From: a virus
DNA: 57,981 nucleotides
Direction: 5' to 3' (one strand)
Virus record (IMG/VR): IMGVR_UViG_3300032316_000809
Location: 1-57,981 of that record
Of this stretch, positions 27,357-36,358 are shown in pieces. Each line of letters begins with the position of its first letter. Positions within the stretch are counted from its first letter, which is position 1. Made by a program: the position numbers and the translations under genes. Below the pieces are notes generated by a model, which saw only the letters and a program-made list of their open reading frames with translations, was not told the DNA's origin and ran no database searches.

Positions 27357-28163
27357 ATGAGCAACAAATTATCACTATCAGTTATACTACCAATTAAATC
27401 ATCAAAAACAAAAGATTTTGAAGATTATTTTGAAAAGGCAATAACATCTCTTAAAAATCAAAAAATTGAATTTGAGGAATTAGTTATTGTTCACACCAAC
27501 GAAGAATCATTAGTTACTATTTTAAATAATTATGATTTTGGAAATCTTACAGTAACTAAATTACCGTGGGATAAAACACCTAATTATGCGGAACAAGTAA
27601 ATTACGGGATTAAAAACGCAAAAGGAACTTGGATTTCACTTTTTGAATTTGATGATGAATATGCATCAATTTGGTTTAAAAATGTTGAGACGTATATTGG
27701 TGCGTACCCTGAAATTCAAATGTTTTTACCTGTAGTAGTTGAAACAGATGAGAAAGGAGTCTTTGCGGGTTTTACTAATGAAGCAACATTTGCGGCTAAT
27801 TTCACACAAGAAATGGGTTTCTTAACTAACGAAACATTACAAGATTATCAAAACTTCCAAACCGCAGGTTCTGTGTTTAAAAAAGAAATTGTTGAGGATT
27901 TTGGTGGATTTAAACCGTCTATCAAATTAACCTTCATATATGAATTTTTATTAAGACTTACATATAATTCAGTTCAAATTATGACTATCCCAAGACTTGG
28001 TTACAAACACGTTAACCTTAGAGAGGGTTCAATTTTTTGGAATTACAAACACGGTGAGGACAAAATGATTGAAGACGAAGTTAAATTTTGGATTCAAACC
28101 GCAAAAAAAGAATATTTCTTCACTGACGATAGAGTCATAAAGTATCAAAATGAAAATGCATAA
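27357..28163 (+). CDS. GT2-family glycosyltransferase
   Basis: 268 residues. LSLSVILPIKSSKTKDFEDYFEKAITSL is the first GT-A strand and helix, EELVIVHTNEES the second. TWISLFEFDDEYASIWF (near residue 85-101) holds the D-D metal-binding site. AGSVFKKEIVEDFGGF and ITL-type segments after residue 170 fit the catalytic half. It is the last of the glycan genes, touching the late sigma factor gene (the ATG at 28164 follows its stop directly). Confidence 0.8.
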   Translation: MSNKLSLSVILPIKSSKTKDFEDYFEKAITSLKNQKIEFEELVIVHTNEESLVTILNNYDFGNLTVTKLPWDKTPNYAEQVNYGIKNAKGTWISLFEFDDEYASIWFKNVETYIGAYPEIQMFLPVVVETDEKGVFAGFTNEATFAANFTQEMGFLTNETLQDYQNFQTAGSVFKKEIVEDFGGFKPSIKLTFIYEFLLRLTYNSVQIMTIPRLGYKHVNLREGSIFWNYKHGEDKMIEDEVKFWIQTAKKEYFFTDDRVIKYQNENA

Positions 28164-28910
28164 ATGCAAGAAACTCTATCTGCAACGACAGAAGATGTTT
28201 TATCTAAAAAAAGAGGAAGAAAGGCTGTTAATTTAAATTATTTCGATGTAAGAGAGGAAGAGGCGGTTAGAAACTTTTTAATCGCCGAAACGTCATACGA
28301 AAAAAATAAAATATATAATGAATTTTTAAGAGGACCTCTTGATAAGATGATTTCATCTATCATACGTCGATATAAATTATATCGTAAGGATATGGATTTT
28401 ATAGAAATTCATACCGATACGCATTCGTTTTTAATGACGAAGGTTGACAAGTTCAAACCAGACAAGAATAAGAAAGCTTATTCTTATTTTGGTACTATTT
28501 GTAAAAATTACTTAATGGGTCAAATCATTAAGGACCAAAAAGAGACAAATAGAAAAATATCGTATGAGGACATTTCTTCTAGTTTAGAGGAAAGACCTGA
28601 TATGAGTTATAGAATTGATGATGATATTGTGGAAACTGATATTATTATTACCGAATATTTGAAAGAATTAAAAGAATTTATCGATAATGAGAATTTAAAC
28701 GATAATGAAAAAAAATTAGGTTACGCACTTATTGATTTATTTGACAACTATGAAAGTATATTCTCAGGGGCTGATAATAACAAATTTAATAAAAATGTTA
28801 TTCTGTTGTCACTTAGAGAAATGACTAATTTAAGTACTAAAGAAATTAGAAGTTCAATTAAAAGATTTAAAAAATTATACACAGTTATTCAAATCAAAAT
28901 GAAAAACTAA
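28164..28910 (+). CDS. Late-transcription sigma factor (T4 gp55-like)
   Basis: 248 residues, helical and charged. DVREEEAVRNFLIAETSYEKNKIYNEFL, then a FLMTKVDKFKPDKNKKAYSYFGTICKNYLMGQIIKD segment (about 96-130), corresponds to the conserved sigma-2-like core seen in gp55 homologues of T4-like phages: KxxKAxSYFGTIxKNYL. The C-terminal part (NVILLSLREMTNLSTKEIRSSIKRFKKLY) looks like a small helix-turn-helix. It should direct host RNA polymerase to late promoters. The first candidate late motif downstream starts nine bases after its stop. Partner proteins gp33 and gp45 are not in view. Confidence 0.78.
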   Translation: MQETLSATTEDVLSKKRGRKAVNLNYFDVREEEAVRNFLIAETSYEKNKIYNEFLRGPLDKMISSIIRRYKLYRKDMDFIEIHTDTHSFLMTKVDKFKPDKNKKAYSYFGTICKNYLMGQIIKDQKETNRKISYEDISSSLEERPDMSYRIDDDIVETDIIITEYLKELKEFIDNENLNDNEKKLGYALIDLFDNYESIFSGADNNKFNKNVILLSLREMTNLSTKEIRSSIKRFKKLYTVIQIKMKN

Positions 28911-28918
28911 TAAAAAAG

Positions 28919-28926
28919 TATTTATA
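28919..28926 (+). promoter_or_regulatory. Late-type promoter motif for the baseplate operon
   Basis: TATTTATA three bases before the ATG at 28930. If it acts like a -10 element the transcript would begin at or just inside the start codon, so the mRNA would be leaderless. Confidence 0.55.
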
Positions 28927-28929
28927 GGT

Positions 28930-29295
28930 ATGCCAAGACCACAGAGAAAAGAGATAAATTTTACTAAAGATTCAATACTGTCTTTAATGCAAGAGATTTA
29001 CAATGAACTTGTAGAGCAAAGACAGACTGCAATTAGAATACAAAATAAAATGTTAGCAATGTTGAAAGACCCTGCTGACATGACGACTATTGGTCCTGTA
29101 ATTGAGAAACAACAAAAAATTGTGAATGACTGTGTTGAGAAGAAAATTAGTTTATCAAAACTACAATCAGGTATTTGGGAAAAAACTAATAATAATACTG
29201 AATCATTCTCACTTGCAGATTTAGATGATGACTTAATACAGAATCTTATAGAAAAAGATGTTTCCGATGATATGGAGGCATATAAAATGAAATAA
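28930..29295 (+). CDS. Small helical virion/assembly protein, unknown
   Basis: 121 residues, mostly one long helix (ILSLMQEIYNELVEQRQTAIRIQNKML, and IEKQQKIVNDCVEKKISLSKL) likely to form a coiled coil, with an acidic C-terminus. It is the first gene behind a late-type motif and precedes the large virion gene by three bases, so a baseplate or tail assembly role is likely. No family recognised. Confidence 0.6.
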   Translation: MPRPQRKEINFTKDSILSLMQEIYNELVEQRQTAIRIQNKMLAMLKDPADMTTIGPVIEKQQKIVNDCVEKKISLSKLQSGIWEKTNNNTESFSLADLDDDLIQNLIEKDVSDDMEAYKMK

Positions 29296-29298
29296 GAT

Positions 29299-31389
29299 AT
29301 GCAATCATTAGATATACAATCATCGGCGAATTCCATCCAAAGTAAGATTAAATCGTATAAGACTTATAATAATGTTTCTCAAAGTGCAAGAGAATTAAAG
29401 TCCAGTGCTGGTAATAGTGCATCTAAAGCAACTTCTCAAATAACTTCACAGTTAGATAAAGTTAAAGACTATCAAAAACGTTATTTAAAAAATCCTCCAA
29501 ATTCAATGGACCAATTATTAGGGTTCTTAGGGGAAACTCAAGGTAATGGGTCAGCAACTTCTCGTTATCTTAGAAAAGTAATGTTACAAGCCGCAGCAAA
29601 AATAGAACCAAAACTTGCGGCAATTGTTAAATCAGAAACTATTAAAGCTTTAGGATGTTCTATTGAACAAACCTATAAAGGTGTTTCAGCCGCAGATTTG
29701 GCTAATCAACCATTACCTTTATTACCACAAGCACAGGGTATATACATACCAATTAGTTCTATTGATATTTTTACAAATTTAAAAACTGAACCTGAAACTC
29801 CTTTTGGTAAAATTTTTTACGAAAAACTACAACCGTCGGCAGACACCATCTTTAAACCTTATGGTGGATACGAGTCGTTTCCAATGAACAAACAATTGTA
29901 TCAGTTAACAGAGTCAAACAATACTGATAGGTCTTTTAGCCAAATTAATGGTAAGAATTATTTAGGTGAATCAGGACAAAACTTATTTGACCTTCAATAC
30001 TCAAAAACAAATAGTTTTGGTGTAACTGGTGACTACTATAGAGTAATTTTAATTGATAGAGAAGATGGTTCAGGTAACCTTTCAAATAATGTTGGAGAAT
30101 TTATCAATGATTATTATAGTACTATTAAATTAGTAGACACTGTAGATATTGGTGCCAATATTGTTAACATTTTATCAGGAGCAATTAGTTTTAAAGCCCA
30201 AGTCGGAATTGGTCAACTTAACGAACAAAGTAAATTTGATTTATTAGTTCAAAGAATATTAGGATTGTGTTTCGACTCAAGAAGAGAAATTGACGTTAGT
30301 GGTGTTGCAAAAGTCGCAGAACTTGATGGTGTTGACGATAGTTTTTTTGAATTAACTGAGATTGATTTAAGAAACATTGAGGTTGCAGTCTCAAACATCC
30401 AAAACGGTGTGATGGAATTTGAGGATTGTGATAACGTTAAGTTACCTGTAGACGCCGACTCATTAATTGAACAATTGGTCGATTTAAGAGATAATCTTTC
30501 AGGTCAAACAATTAGTGACCAAGTCGCGGCATTAGAAGCCATTATTGATTCTATTTCACAAAATCCTGATTGGAGTGTTGCAATTCCAAACAATTTTAAC
30601 GTAGCTGTTGCAATAGACACTAACGTTATTAAGAAAATTCCATTAGCTGTTGCATCAAGTGTTCTAACCCCAAAAGTTTTGTTACCGTTGTACACTTTAT
30701 TATCAGTAGTACAATCAGGAGCCACTTATACATATAATCAAGCAGTAACAAGTGCAAACACCGCAACATCAAATGTTAATACCGCAATTGGAAATGCTGG
30801 TTCTGATATCGGAGCTTCCGCAAGTAATGTCGTAACAAACGGAACAGAATTCTTAAAAACATTTAAAACATTTTCAGTTCAAGTTATTTCGAGAATTAAC
30901 GCTGAATTTTTAGAAGTGTTGTTTGAAATTTTGAAAAGGGATATTATTAATTTAATATCTAGTATTATTCAAGATGCGGTTAAATCTAGAATCGCAAAAA
31001 AATATGCAATGATTCTAAGATTAATTCAAATAGCATTAGTGGTCTCACAATTGATAAGTGATTACAGAAAATGTAAAAGTTTATTAGACAATATTTTATT
31101 ATTACTTAATTTAGTTGGTCAAAGTTTGGGTCTTAAAAGAGAAATACCTTTAGGATTATTAGCATTGTCAGGTTTATTACCAGGAATTTCTCCTGAAAAA
31201 ATGACTGTTGGTGCAATTGAAGCTCTTCAGGCTTTAGGGATTCCGACGGGAGGATTACCTGATGGTTCTCCAAACCTTATGTTACAATTTAATATGGCAT
31301 CAAATAGAGGAATTTCAACTAACATTGCCGAAGACGGTAAAATAGAAGGTATTGGATTGGGAGGCCCTGTAACAGGTAAATTTATATAA
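29299..31389 (+). CDS. Large virion protein, probably baseplate or tail
   Basis: 696 residues. Residues 1-60 are Ser/Lys/Gln-rich and helical; 130-380 appear globular (YYRVILIDREDGSGN, GISFKAQVGIG-like segments). Residues about 470-520 are Ala/Thr/Asn-rich. Residues about 540-640 are strongly hydrophobic helices (IIQDAVKSRIAKKYAMILRL, LLDNILLLLNLVGQ) that could span a membrane or pack in the particle. The end is Gly-rich (GIGLGGPVTGKF). Position next to the baseplate spike gene supports a baseplate or injected-protein role, which is inference. Confidence 0.6.
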   Translation: MQSLDIQSSANSIQSKIKSYKTYNNVSQSARELKSSAGNSASKATSQITSQLDKVKDYQKRYLKNPPNSMDQLLGFLGETQGNGSATSRYLRKVMLQAAAKIEPKLAAIVKSETIKALGCSIEQTYKGVSAADLANQPLPLLPQAQGIYIPISSIDIFTNLKTEPETPFGKIFYEKLQPSADTIFKPYGGYESFPMNKQLYQLTESNNTDRSFSQINGKNYLGESGQNLFDLQYSKTNSFGVTGDYYRVILIDREDGSGNLSNNVGEFINDYYSTIKLVDTVDIGANIVNILSGAISFKAQVGIGQLNEQSKFDLLVQRILGLCFDSRREIDVSGVAKVAELDGVDDSFFELTEIDLRNIEVAVSNIQNGVMEFEDCDNVKLPVDADSLIEQLVDLRDNLSGQTISDQVAALEAIIDSISQNPDWSVAIPNNFNVAVAIDTNVIKKIPLAVASSVLTPKVLLPLYTLLSVVQSGATYTYNQAVTSANTATSNVNTAIGNAGSDIGASASNVVTNGTEFLKTFKTFSVQVISRINAEFLEVLFEILKRDIINLISSIIQDAVKSRIAKKYAMILRLIQIALVVSQLISDYRKCKSLLDNILLLLNLVGQSLGLKREIPLGLLALSGLLPGISPEKMTVGAIEALQALGIPTGGLPDGSPNLMLQFNMASNRGISTNIAEDGKIEGIGLGGPVTGKFI

Positions 31390-31390
31390 T

Positions 31391-31603
31391 ATGAAAAACG
31401 AAGAATTTCAAAATATTGTTGCCGAACAAAAAAATCTAAAAGACTTACCTAACACCAAGTTAGTTGAGTTTATGGACTTATTATCCTCAGATTTTGAGAC
31501 AACAAAACAATCAATAATCAACTCAACAATTTATTTAGATAAAATTGAAGAGTTATATAATAACGTATTAAACACGTATCAAGAAAGAAACAATGGAAAA
31601 TAA
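31391..31603 (+). CDS. Small helical protein in the baseplate operon
   Basis: 70 residues, acidic and almost wholly helical (LVEFMDLLSSDFETTKQSI, LDKIEELYNNVLNTYQERN). It lies one base after the large virion gene and overlaps the spike gene by 11 bases, so translation is coupled. Small helical proteins at this position in T4-like phages are often baseplate assembly chaperones or hub components; that is analogy only. Confidence 0.6.
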   Translation: MKNEEFQNIVAEQKNLKDLPNTKLVEFMDLLSSDFETTKQSIINSTIYLDKIEELYNNVLNTYQERNNGK

Positions 31604-33128
31604 TTCAATATTTTTTCAATGTCAGGTTTTAAATATCGAAGACCCGATGATGCTAGGAAGAATCAGAGGAGTTAGATTAATAGATAACTATGACGATATT
31701 CTAAAGAGTATCTCAGACCCGCCATGGAATGAAGAGAAAGATATTTGGACTTCAAGAGACCCATTTGTTTTTAATCCGTTGTTACCTTATTTTGTTTATT
31801 CAGTACCAAAAGTAGATGAACTAATACAAGTATTGTACACGAATAAAGATTTCAGGTATCAAAACCAATATTACGTTCAAAATACATTTTCAACGCCAAC
31901 CGCAACGTTTAAAGAATATTATTACGGTGGTAATAAATTCACAGGAACGGGTATGCAAATTCAAAACCCAAAACCTTTAAAGAATCAAGACGGTTCATTT
32001 ACAGATAGAGGAATTCACGCTGGAGTATTTCCACAACCAGGGGACAATGCCATATTAGGTAGAGGTAGTGCAGACCTTGTTGTTAAACAAGATGAAGTTT
32101 TATTAAGAGCGGGTAAATTTAAAGGACAGTATTTAAAACCTAATGAAATCCCTGTAGGTAATCCTCAAAGGTCTTTCTTACAATTAACTAAGTTTCAAAC
32201 AACAAAACAATCTTTAGAACCTAAGGTTTATTTTGAGTTAAAGGAAGATGTCTTACTAACCAAATATCTTATTGAATGGGTTGTGACAAATCCCGAAAAC
32301 ACTCAAGGGAAATTTTCAGGAGCAGTTTATTTGTACCAACTTAAACCTGACTCATCGACAAACTCTAAGAATTTAACAGTTACAAGTGACATATCTGAAA
32401 ACCTTAAAAAATTAGTGGCAACTGAAAATTTTTCATTATTAAATCTTAATGAGGTTATTAGATTTATTAATGGATTTATTAAAACATGTAATAGTACAAA
32501 CGTTACAGTCACTGGGACTCAATTATTTCCTGACAATAATAATAGTACTAAATTTCCAATATTTTATAGGCCAAATAGTTTAATGTATTCTAAACTTGAC
32601 CCTTCAACTAATTCAGGTAGTGGTGCAAGTAATACTGAAGTTAAAAATATTGCCGACATATATCGTGGAATTAAACTTAACGCAGCGTTAAAAGGTGGTT
32701 ATGGTTTAATTTACGCCAAGGATAAAGTCGGAATACCTAAAACTCCTGTTAAGAAAGTTGTACCTCAATCAAAATATATTAACTCGGAATCAACATATGG
32801 AGCATTAGGTAGTGATAAATTATTCTTACTATCACATAACTCTCAGATTCCTGGTAAACAAAAAATTAATTTTGACGACACCCTTTATGGTATTTCATCT
32901 GAAAAATTTGCGGATGATATTGTCCCAAACACATCAAGTTTGGTTAGAGGTGAGGAGTTATTGGAATTAATTGAAATGATTGTTAGGTTCCTTGTAACAC
33001 ACACTCACGCGTATCCTGGACTACCTCCTGTACCTAAAACTCAGGACGGTTCATCTACCAGTAAAATACTAACAGAACTAAATAACGCGGTTAACAAAAT
33101 CCTTAATAGTAATATTCGACTTAATTGA
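31593..33128 (+). CDS. Baseplate spike/hub protein (gp5-like OB-fold)
   Basis: 511 residues. The N-terminal segment (FQCQVLNIEDPMMLGRIRG) has the G-R-(V/I)-(R/K) pattern of gp5/VgrG-type OB folds, followed by PYFVYSVPKVDELIQVLY. Then HAGVFPQPGDNAILGRGSADLVVKQDEVLLRAGKF (about 140-180) resembles the beta-helix onset of spike proteins. Near the C-terminus, ELIEMIVRFLVTHTHAYPGLPPVP is the typical end of such proteins in marine myoviruses. No lysozyme domain is evident, unlike T4 gp5. It probably forms the trimeric puncturing device. Confidence 0.72.
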   Translation: MENNSIFFQCQVLNIEDPMMLGRIRGVRLIDNYDDILKSISDPPWNEEKDIWTSRDPFVFNPLLPYFVYSVPKVDELIQVLYTNKDFRYQNQYYVQNTFSTPTATFKEYYYGGNKFTGTGMQIQNPKPLKNQDGSFTDRGIHAGVFPQPGDNAILGRGSADLVVKQDEVLLRAGKFKGQYLKPNEIPVGNPQRSFLQLTKFQTTKQSLEPKVYFELKEDVLLTKYLIEWVVTNPENTQGKFSGAVYLYQLKPDSSTNSKNLTVTSDISENLKKLVATENFSLLNLNEVIRFINGFIKTCNSTNVTVTGTQLFPDNNNSTKFPIFYRPNSLMYSKLDPSTNSGSGASNTEVKNIADIYRGIKLNAALKGGYGLIYAKDKVGIPKTPVKKVVPQSKYINSESTYGALGSDKLFLLSHNSQIPGKQKINFDDTLYGISSEKFADDIVPNTSSLVRGEELLELIEMIVRFLVTHTHAYPGLPPVPKTQDGSSTSKILTELNNAVNKILNSNIRLN

Positions 33129-33136
33129 TATTTATA
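33129..33136 (+). promoter_or_regulatory. Late-type promoter motif before 33149
   Basis: TATTTATA starting at the last base of the spike gene stop region, 12 bases upstream of the ATG at 33149. Confidence 0.55.
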
Positions 33137-33148
33137 ATAAAAAGATAA

Positions 33149-34648
33149 ATGTCAATTTTAAGGTCTTACATAGATAAAAATAATACCATCGTATCAAACT
33201 CTTATGTTAATACAGGAAGAAACCCTGTTATTGAGTTGAACTTTGGTGCTTCGGATTTGGTCGTACCTAACTTCGGATACTCAAGATTACTATTCAACTT
33301 AGATTTATCTTTGTTAGAACAGAACATCGCCTCAGGTACTATCTCAACAGGATGTACGACAGGAATGACCCACACATTAAAGATGACCAACACGTCTTCT
33401 TTTGATAATGAATTACTTAATACGGTAATGTCCAATCAAAGAAGAAGAGCAACGTCATTTGATTTAATTCTATTTAGAATACCTAGTGTATCAGGTGATA
33501 CAGGAAACCCTCAAGAATGGGATGAAGGTGTTGGATACGATTATAGTGATTTCAATTTAGCAAAGAACAGTGCCCAAGGAGGGATGTCTCCATTAACATA
33601 TGTTGATAGTAGAGCATTCTCAACAAGACCGTCAAACTGGTATCAAACTACCACAATCAATGATTGGTCTGAACCAGGTGTTTACAGTAATACCAATAAC
33701 GGTACCGTAAACTATTCAGGTCTTACAATTGTTGCAAGACAACATTTTGAGTTAGGTAATGAAGACGTTGATATGGATATGTCCGATGAGGTTAATGGTA
33801 TCTTAAACGGGTCCATTACAGGTGTTACTGGTTGGGGACTTGCGTACCTTCCTCAAATTGAAAATATCACAGGTCTTACTGATAGTTACAGTGTCGCATT
33901 CTTTTCAAGACATACTCAAACTTTCTACCAACCTTATTTGTTAACAAACTACAACGACTTAATTCAAGACGATAGAAATCAATTTTTAAAGAGTCAAACT
34001 AACAAATTGTATTTATACATTTATCAGAATGGAGATTTTGTAAATTTAGATAACAATCCAACAGTTAGGATTGAGGACCGAAACGGTGACGCAGTTACTG
34101 GTATGGGGGCATTAACTACTTGTTTAAGAACAAAAGGAGTTTATGAAGTTATCGTACCTAATGGTTTTACAGGGGCCACTCCATGTCAATACTACGATGT
34201 ATGGTCAGGTCTAACAATTAATGGACAATCAATTCAAAATGTGACTAATCAATTTGTACTTCAAGAATACAATGCGGGAATTCAGATTGGAACTTTATCT
34301 AAAGAACCTCAGAAATTTGGATTTGATTTCTACGGTATATTACAAAATGAACAAATTTTAAATTCGGACATTAGAAAAGTTGGAGTCACTATTAAGAAGG
34401 CTTACACAGGTCAACAAATGTTATTAGATGTTTCATCATTCTATAGAGTATATGTTAAAGAAGGGACTACTGAGGTACAAGTACAAGATTGGACTCCAAT
34501 TAATAGAACACCTAATGAATATTACTTTATGTTCGACATGAGAGATAAATTACCTAACCAATATTATGTTGACATCCAAGTTAACACTTCAGGTGAAAAA
34601 GACACCTATAAAAAACAATTAACGTTTAATATCGTAAATAAAAAATAA
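33149..34648 (+). CDS. Virion structural protein
   Basis: 499 residues, rich in Asn, Thr, Gly and Tyr, with beta-strand character throughout (PVIELNFG, SRLLFNLDLSLL, FDLILFRI). There is a Trp-rich middle (RPSNWYQTTTINDWSEPG), repeated hydrophilic loops and a beta-rich C-terminal domain (SSFYRVYVKEGTTEVQVQDW, NQYYVDIQVNTSG). It has its own late motif and sits between spike and a cysteine-module protein. Tail, neck or fibre-attachment roles are all possible. Its TAA overlaps the next ATG. Confidence 0.65.
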   Translation: MSILRSYIDKNNTIVSNSYVNTGRNPVIELNFGASDLVVPNFGYSRLLFNLDLSLLEQNIASGTISTGCTTGMTHTLKMTNTSSFDNELLNTVMSNQRRRATSFDLILFRIPSVSGDTGNPQEWDEGVGYDYSDFNLAKNSAQGGMSPLTYVDSRAFSTRPSNWYQTTTINDWSEPGVYSNTNNGTVNYSGLTIVARQHFELGNEDVDMDMSDEVNGILNGSITGVTGWGLAYLPQIENITGLTDSYSVAFFSRHTQTFYQPYLLTNYNDLIQDDRNQFLKSQTNKLYLYIYQNGDFVNLDNNPTVRIEDRNGDAVTGMGALTTCLRTKGVYEVIVPNGFTGATPCQYYDVWSGLTINGQSIQNVTNQFVLQEYNAGIQIGTLSKEPQKFGFDFYGILQNEQILNSDIRKVGVTIKKAYTGQQMLLDVSSFYRVYVKEGTTEVQVQDWTPINRTPNEYYFMFDMRDKLPNQYYVDIQVNTSGEKDTYKKQLTFNIVNKK

Positions 34649-35106
34649 TGAATAGAATAGTAAAATTAACCGAAAGTGATTTAAACCGTCTTGTAAAAAA
34701 AGTTCTTAATGAACAAGAGCAAACAAATTATATGTTTTTTAGTAACTTAGAACAAATAAAAAGACAATGTGAAATGATGTTGGAAATGGACCCCAACCAA
34801 ATTGATGAAATAATTCAAAATGGACATGACTGGGCGGATGACCACATATCTGAGGCAAAAACTAACATCGACCAAGTATTTGATTTCTTTAAAAATAAAA
34901 TGTCGGAGGAAGAGACTGATTATGAAGATATGAATGAGGGTAAGAAAAAAACAGGAACTCCTCTTTGTGCGAGAGGTAAGTCGGCAGCTAAATCAAAATT
35001 TAAAGTCTACCCAAGTGCATATGCTAACGGATATGCTGTTCAAGTTTGTAAAGGAAAAATTAAAGGACTGGACGGTAAAAAACAATGTTCAGGAGCATAT
35101 TGTTAA
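34648..35106 (+). CDS. Virion-associated protein with leader motif and Cys-containing C-terminal module
   Basis: 152 residues. The N-terminus RIVKLTESDLNRLVKKVLNE is a leader-like amphipathic helix ending in L-N-E, which fits a T4-type prohead protease site ((I/L)-x-E). An acidic helical middle follows. The C-terminal 50 residues (LCARGKSAAKSKFKVYPSAY, then YAVQVCKGKIKGLDGKKQC) form a compact basic module with four cysteines that I recall embedded in many marine phage proteins. It is the last gene of the baseplate operon, followed by a strong terminator. Confidence 0.65.
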   Translation: MNRIVKLTESDLNRLVKKVLNEQEQTNYMFFSNLEQIKRQCEMMLEMDPNQIDEIIQNGHDWADDHISEAKTNIDQVFDFFKNKMSEEETDYEDMNEGKKKTGTPLCARGKSAAKSKFKVYPSAYANGYAVQVCKGKIKGLDGKKQCSGAYC

Positions 35107-35112
35107 AAACAT

Positions 35113-35140
35113 AAAAGAGAAGATTACTTCTCTTTTTTTT
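35113..35140 (+). terminator. Rho-independent terminator after the baseplate operon
   Basis: AAAAGAGAAG, loop ATTA, CTTCTCTTTT and then a run of T. It lies 6 bases after the stop of the cysteine-module gene and ends the plus-strand late operon. Confidence 0.85.
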
Positions 35141-35146
35141 ATTCTA

Positions 35147-35179
35147 TTGTTTCTGATTTAAAAAAAAGTGTTATATTTG
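35147..35179 (+). promoter_or_regulatory. Host-type promoter for 35205
   Basis: The -7 box TATATTTG (35172-35179) matches TAnnTTTG. A TTG/TTTC stretch about 20 bases upstream may be the -33 element. The leader before the ATG at 35205 would be about 18 bases. Confidence 0.6.
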
Positions 35180-35204
35180 TCAAGTTAAACACATCAAAGA
35201 CAAA

Positions 35205-35624
35205 ATGATAAAATTCTTCAAACATGTATTCAAAAGATTGGGGTTACGTATCTACATTCGATATCAAAGAATGTTCAGTCGTAATCGGTCAACTTACACT
35301 AACAACGAAATAAAATCTTCAGCGATTTTTAGAAAATTAGTTAACCATCCTGGTTCTACATTTTTAATTGCTCCTTTGTCACTTAAGAGATACATTAAAA
35401 ATGAAAAGTTAGGTATTTTTATTTTATTGTCAGATTTAAGATTAAATATTACCAATCATATCTACAACTATGATATTGATATCAACGAAGACTTATCAAA
35501 AAGATTACAATCTATGTTTGATAATAAAGTTGAATCAGTAAGACAAGAACTTGAAACTGAAATGCAAAGTCAGATTCAACACTCACTACTCAAAATATTA
35601 GATAAACTAGATAAATTAGATTAA
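35205..35624 (+). CDS. Small protein with own early-type promoter, unknown function
   Basis: 139 residues with a strongly basic N-terminus (FKHVFKRLGLRIYIRYQRMF), a middle containing SAIFRKLVNHPGSTFLIAPLSLKRYI and an acidic coiled-coil C-terminus. It has its own host-type promoter between two terminators, so it is a single-gene transcription unit. This layout is usual for early host-takeover or accessory genes. Its stop codon overlaps that of the opposing gene by four bases. Confidence 0.6.
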   Translation: MIKFFKHVFKRLGLRIYIRYQRMFSRNRSTYTNNEIKSSAIFRKLVNHPGSTFLIAPLSLKRYIKNEKLGIFILLSDLRLNITNHIYNYDIDINEDLSKRLQSMFDNKVESVRQELETEMQSQIQHSLLKILDKLDKLD

Positions 35625-36304
35625 TTAAAGTTCTCTCTGAGAACTTTTTTTATTAGGTCTCGTATCCCCTCGTTTTTCGGTTTGTATGAAACCATTTTAG
35701 GTTTGTTTCCTGTACCTGATTTTGAATGTGTTTTTTCGGCCTTTCTTTTTTGTTGACACGCAGACCTTTTTTGAGAATCTGTCATTTTACTTGCAACACC
35801 AGCGGCTCGACATTTAGGATATCCTTTATCACTTGCTTCAGGTCTACCACACGGAGGATGACCTCCACCTTCTTTTTTACGGCAAATATTAACCCATGGT
35901 CCTTTTGGTTGTTTAGACCCTTTAGGTTTTTTCTTAGTACCAAACCAAACCGCTAAATCTTCATTTAAAAATGATTCTTTAAGTGGTTCTCCACTTATTG
36001 TAGGATTAATTGCAGAACCTTCCTCGTCATTTTGACCTGTATAAAATTTTTTAAGATATGTATCAATACGAGATAACTTATCTGTTCTATCTTCAATCTT
36101 TTTTCTCATTTCAGGAGTTTCTTTAAAATCGCCATCAGCCTCTTCATATGCTAATTCAGCGTTATCGTATTTGTAAACAGGAATATTAAAAGGTCCAAGT
36201 TGGTCTTTAGTCCAATCTTGAGGCGCAAGTACTATAGGGACTTTGTAATGACCAGCACTTCCTGACCCTGTGGCTTCGTTAATTTGTTTTCTATTACTTC
36301 TCAT
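35621..36304 (-). CDS. Virion-associated protein with Cys/His-rich module
   Basis: 227 residues. Residues about 130-190 contain GPWVNICRKKEGGGHPPCGR, then GYPKCRAAGVASKM and SACQQKRKAEKTH. This short basic Cys module recurs in marine phage and viral proteins (I recall it as DUF5872-like, unverified). The protein ends IRDLIKKVLRENFN, which echoes the N-terminal leader VKKVLNE of the gene at 34648. The N-terminal half is polar. A late motif lies 7 bases before its ATG. Confidence 0.65.
   Translation of the reverse strand: MRSNRKQINEATGSGSAGHYKVPIVLAPQDWTKDQLGPFNIPVYKYDNAELAYEEADGDFKETPEMRKKIEDRTDKLSRIDTYLKKFYTGQNDEEGSAINPTISGEPLKESFLNEDLAVWFGTKKKPKGSKQPKGPWVNICRKKEGGGHPPCGRPEASDKGYPKCRAAGVASKMTDSQKRSACQQKRKAEKTHSKSGTGNKPKMVSYKPKNEGIRDLIKKVLRENFN
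35628..35648 (+). terminator. Terminator for 35205, inside the 3' end of the opposing gene
   Basis: AAAGTTCTC, loop TCT, GAGAACTTT followed by T's. The hairpin overlaps the last codons of the minus-strand gene 35621-36304. Confidence 0.8.
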
Positions 36305-36311
36305 ATCTTAC

Positions 36312-36319
36312 TATAAATA
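36312..36319 (-). promoter_or_regulatory. Late-type promoter motif for 36304
   Basis: TATTTATA on the minus strand, 7 bases upstream of the ATG at 36304 and just after the terminator at 36332-36358. Confidence 0.55.
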
Positions 36320-36331
36320 CCACTGAACATA

Positions 36332-36358
36332 AAAAAAGGGTCTCACGGGACCCTTTTT
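36332..36358 (-). terminator. Terminator after the zinc-ribbon gene
   Basis: Stem GGGTC/GACCC flanked by A and T runs, 4 bases downstream of the stop of the minus gene 36362-37135. The T run is present in both directions. Confidence 0.8.
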
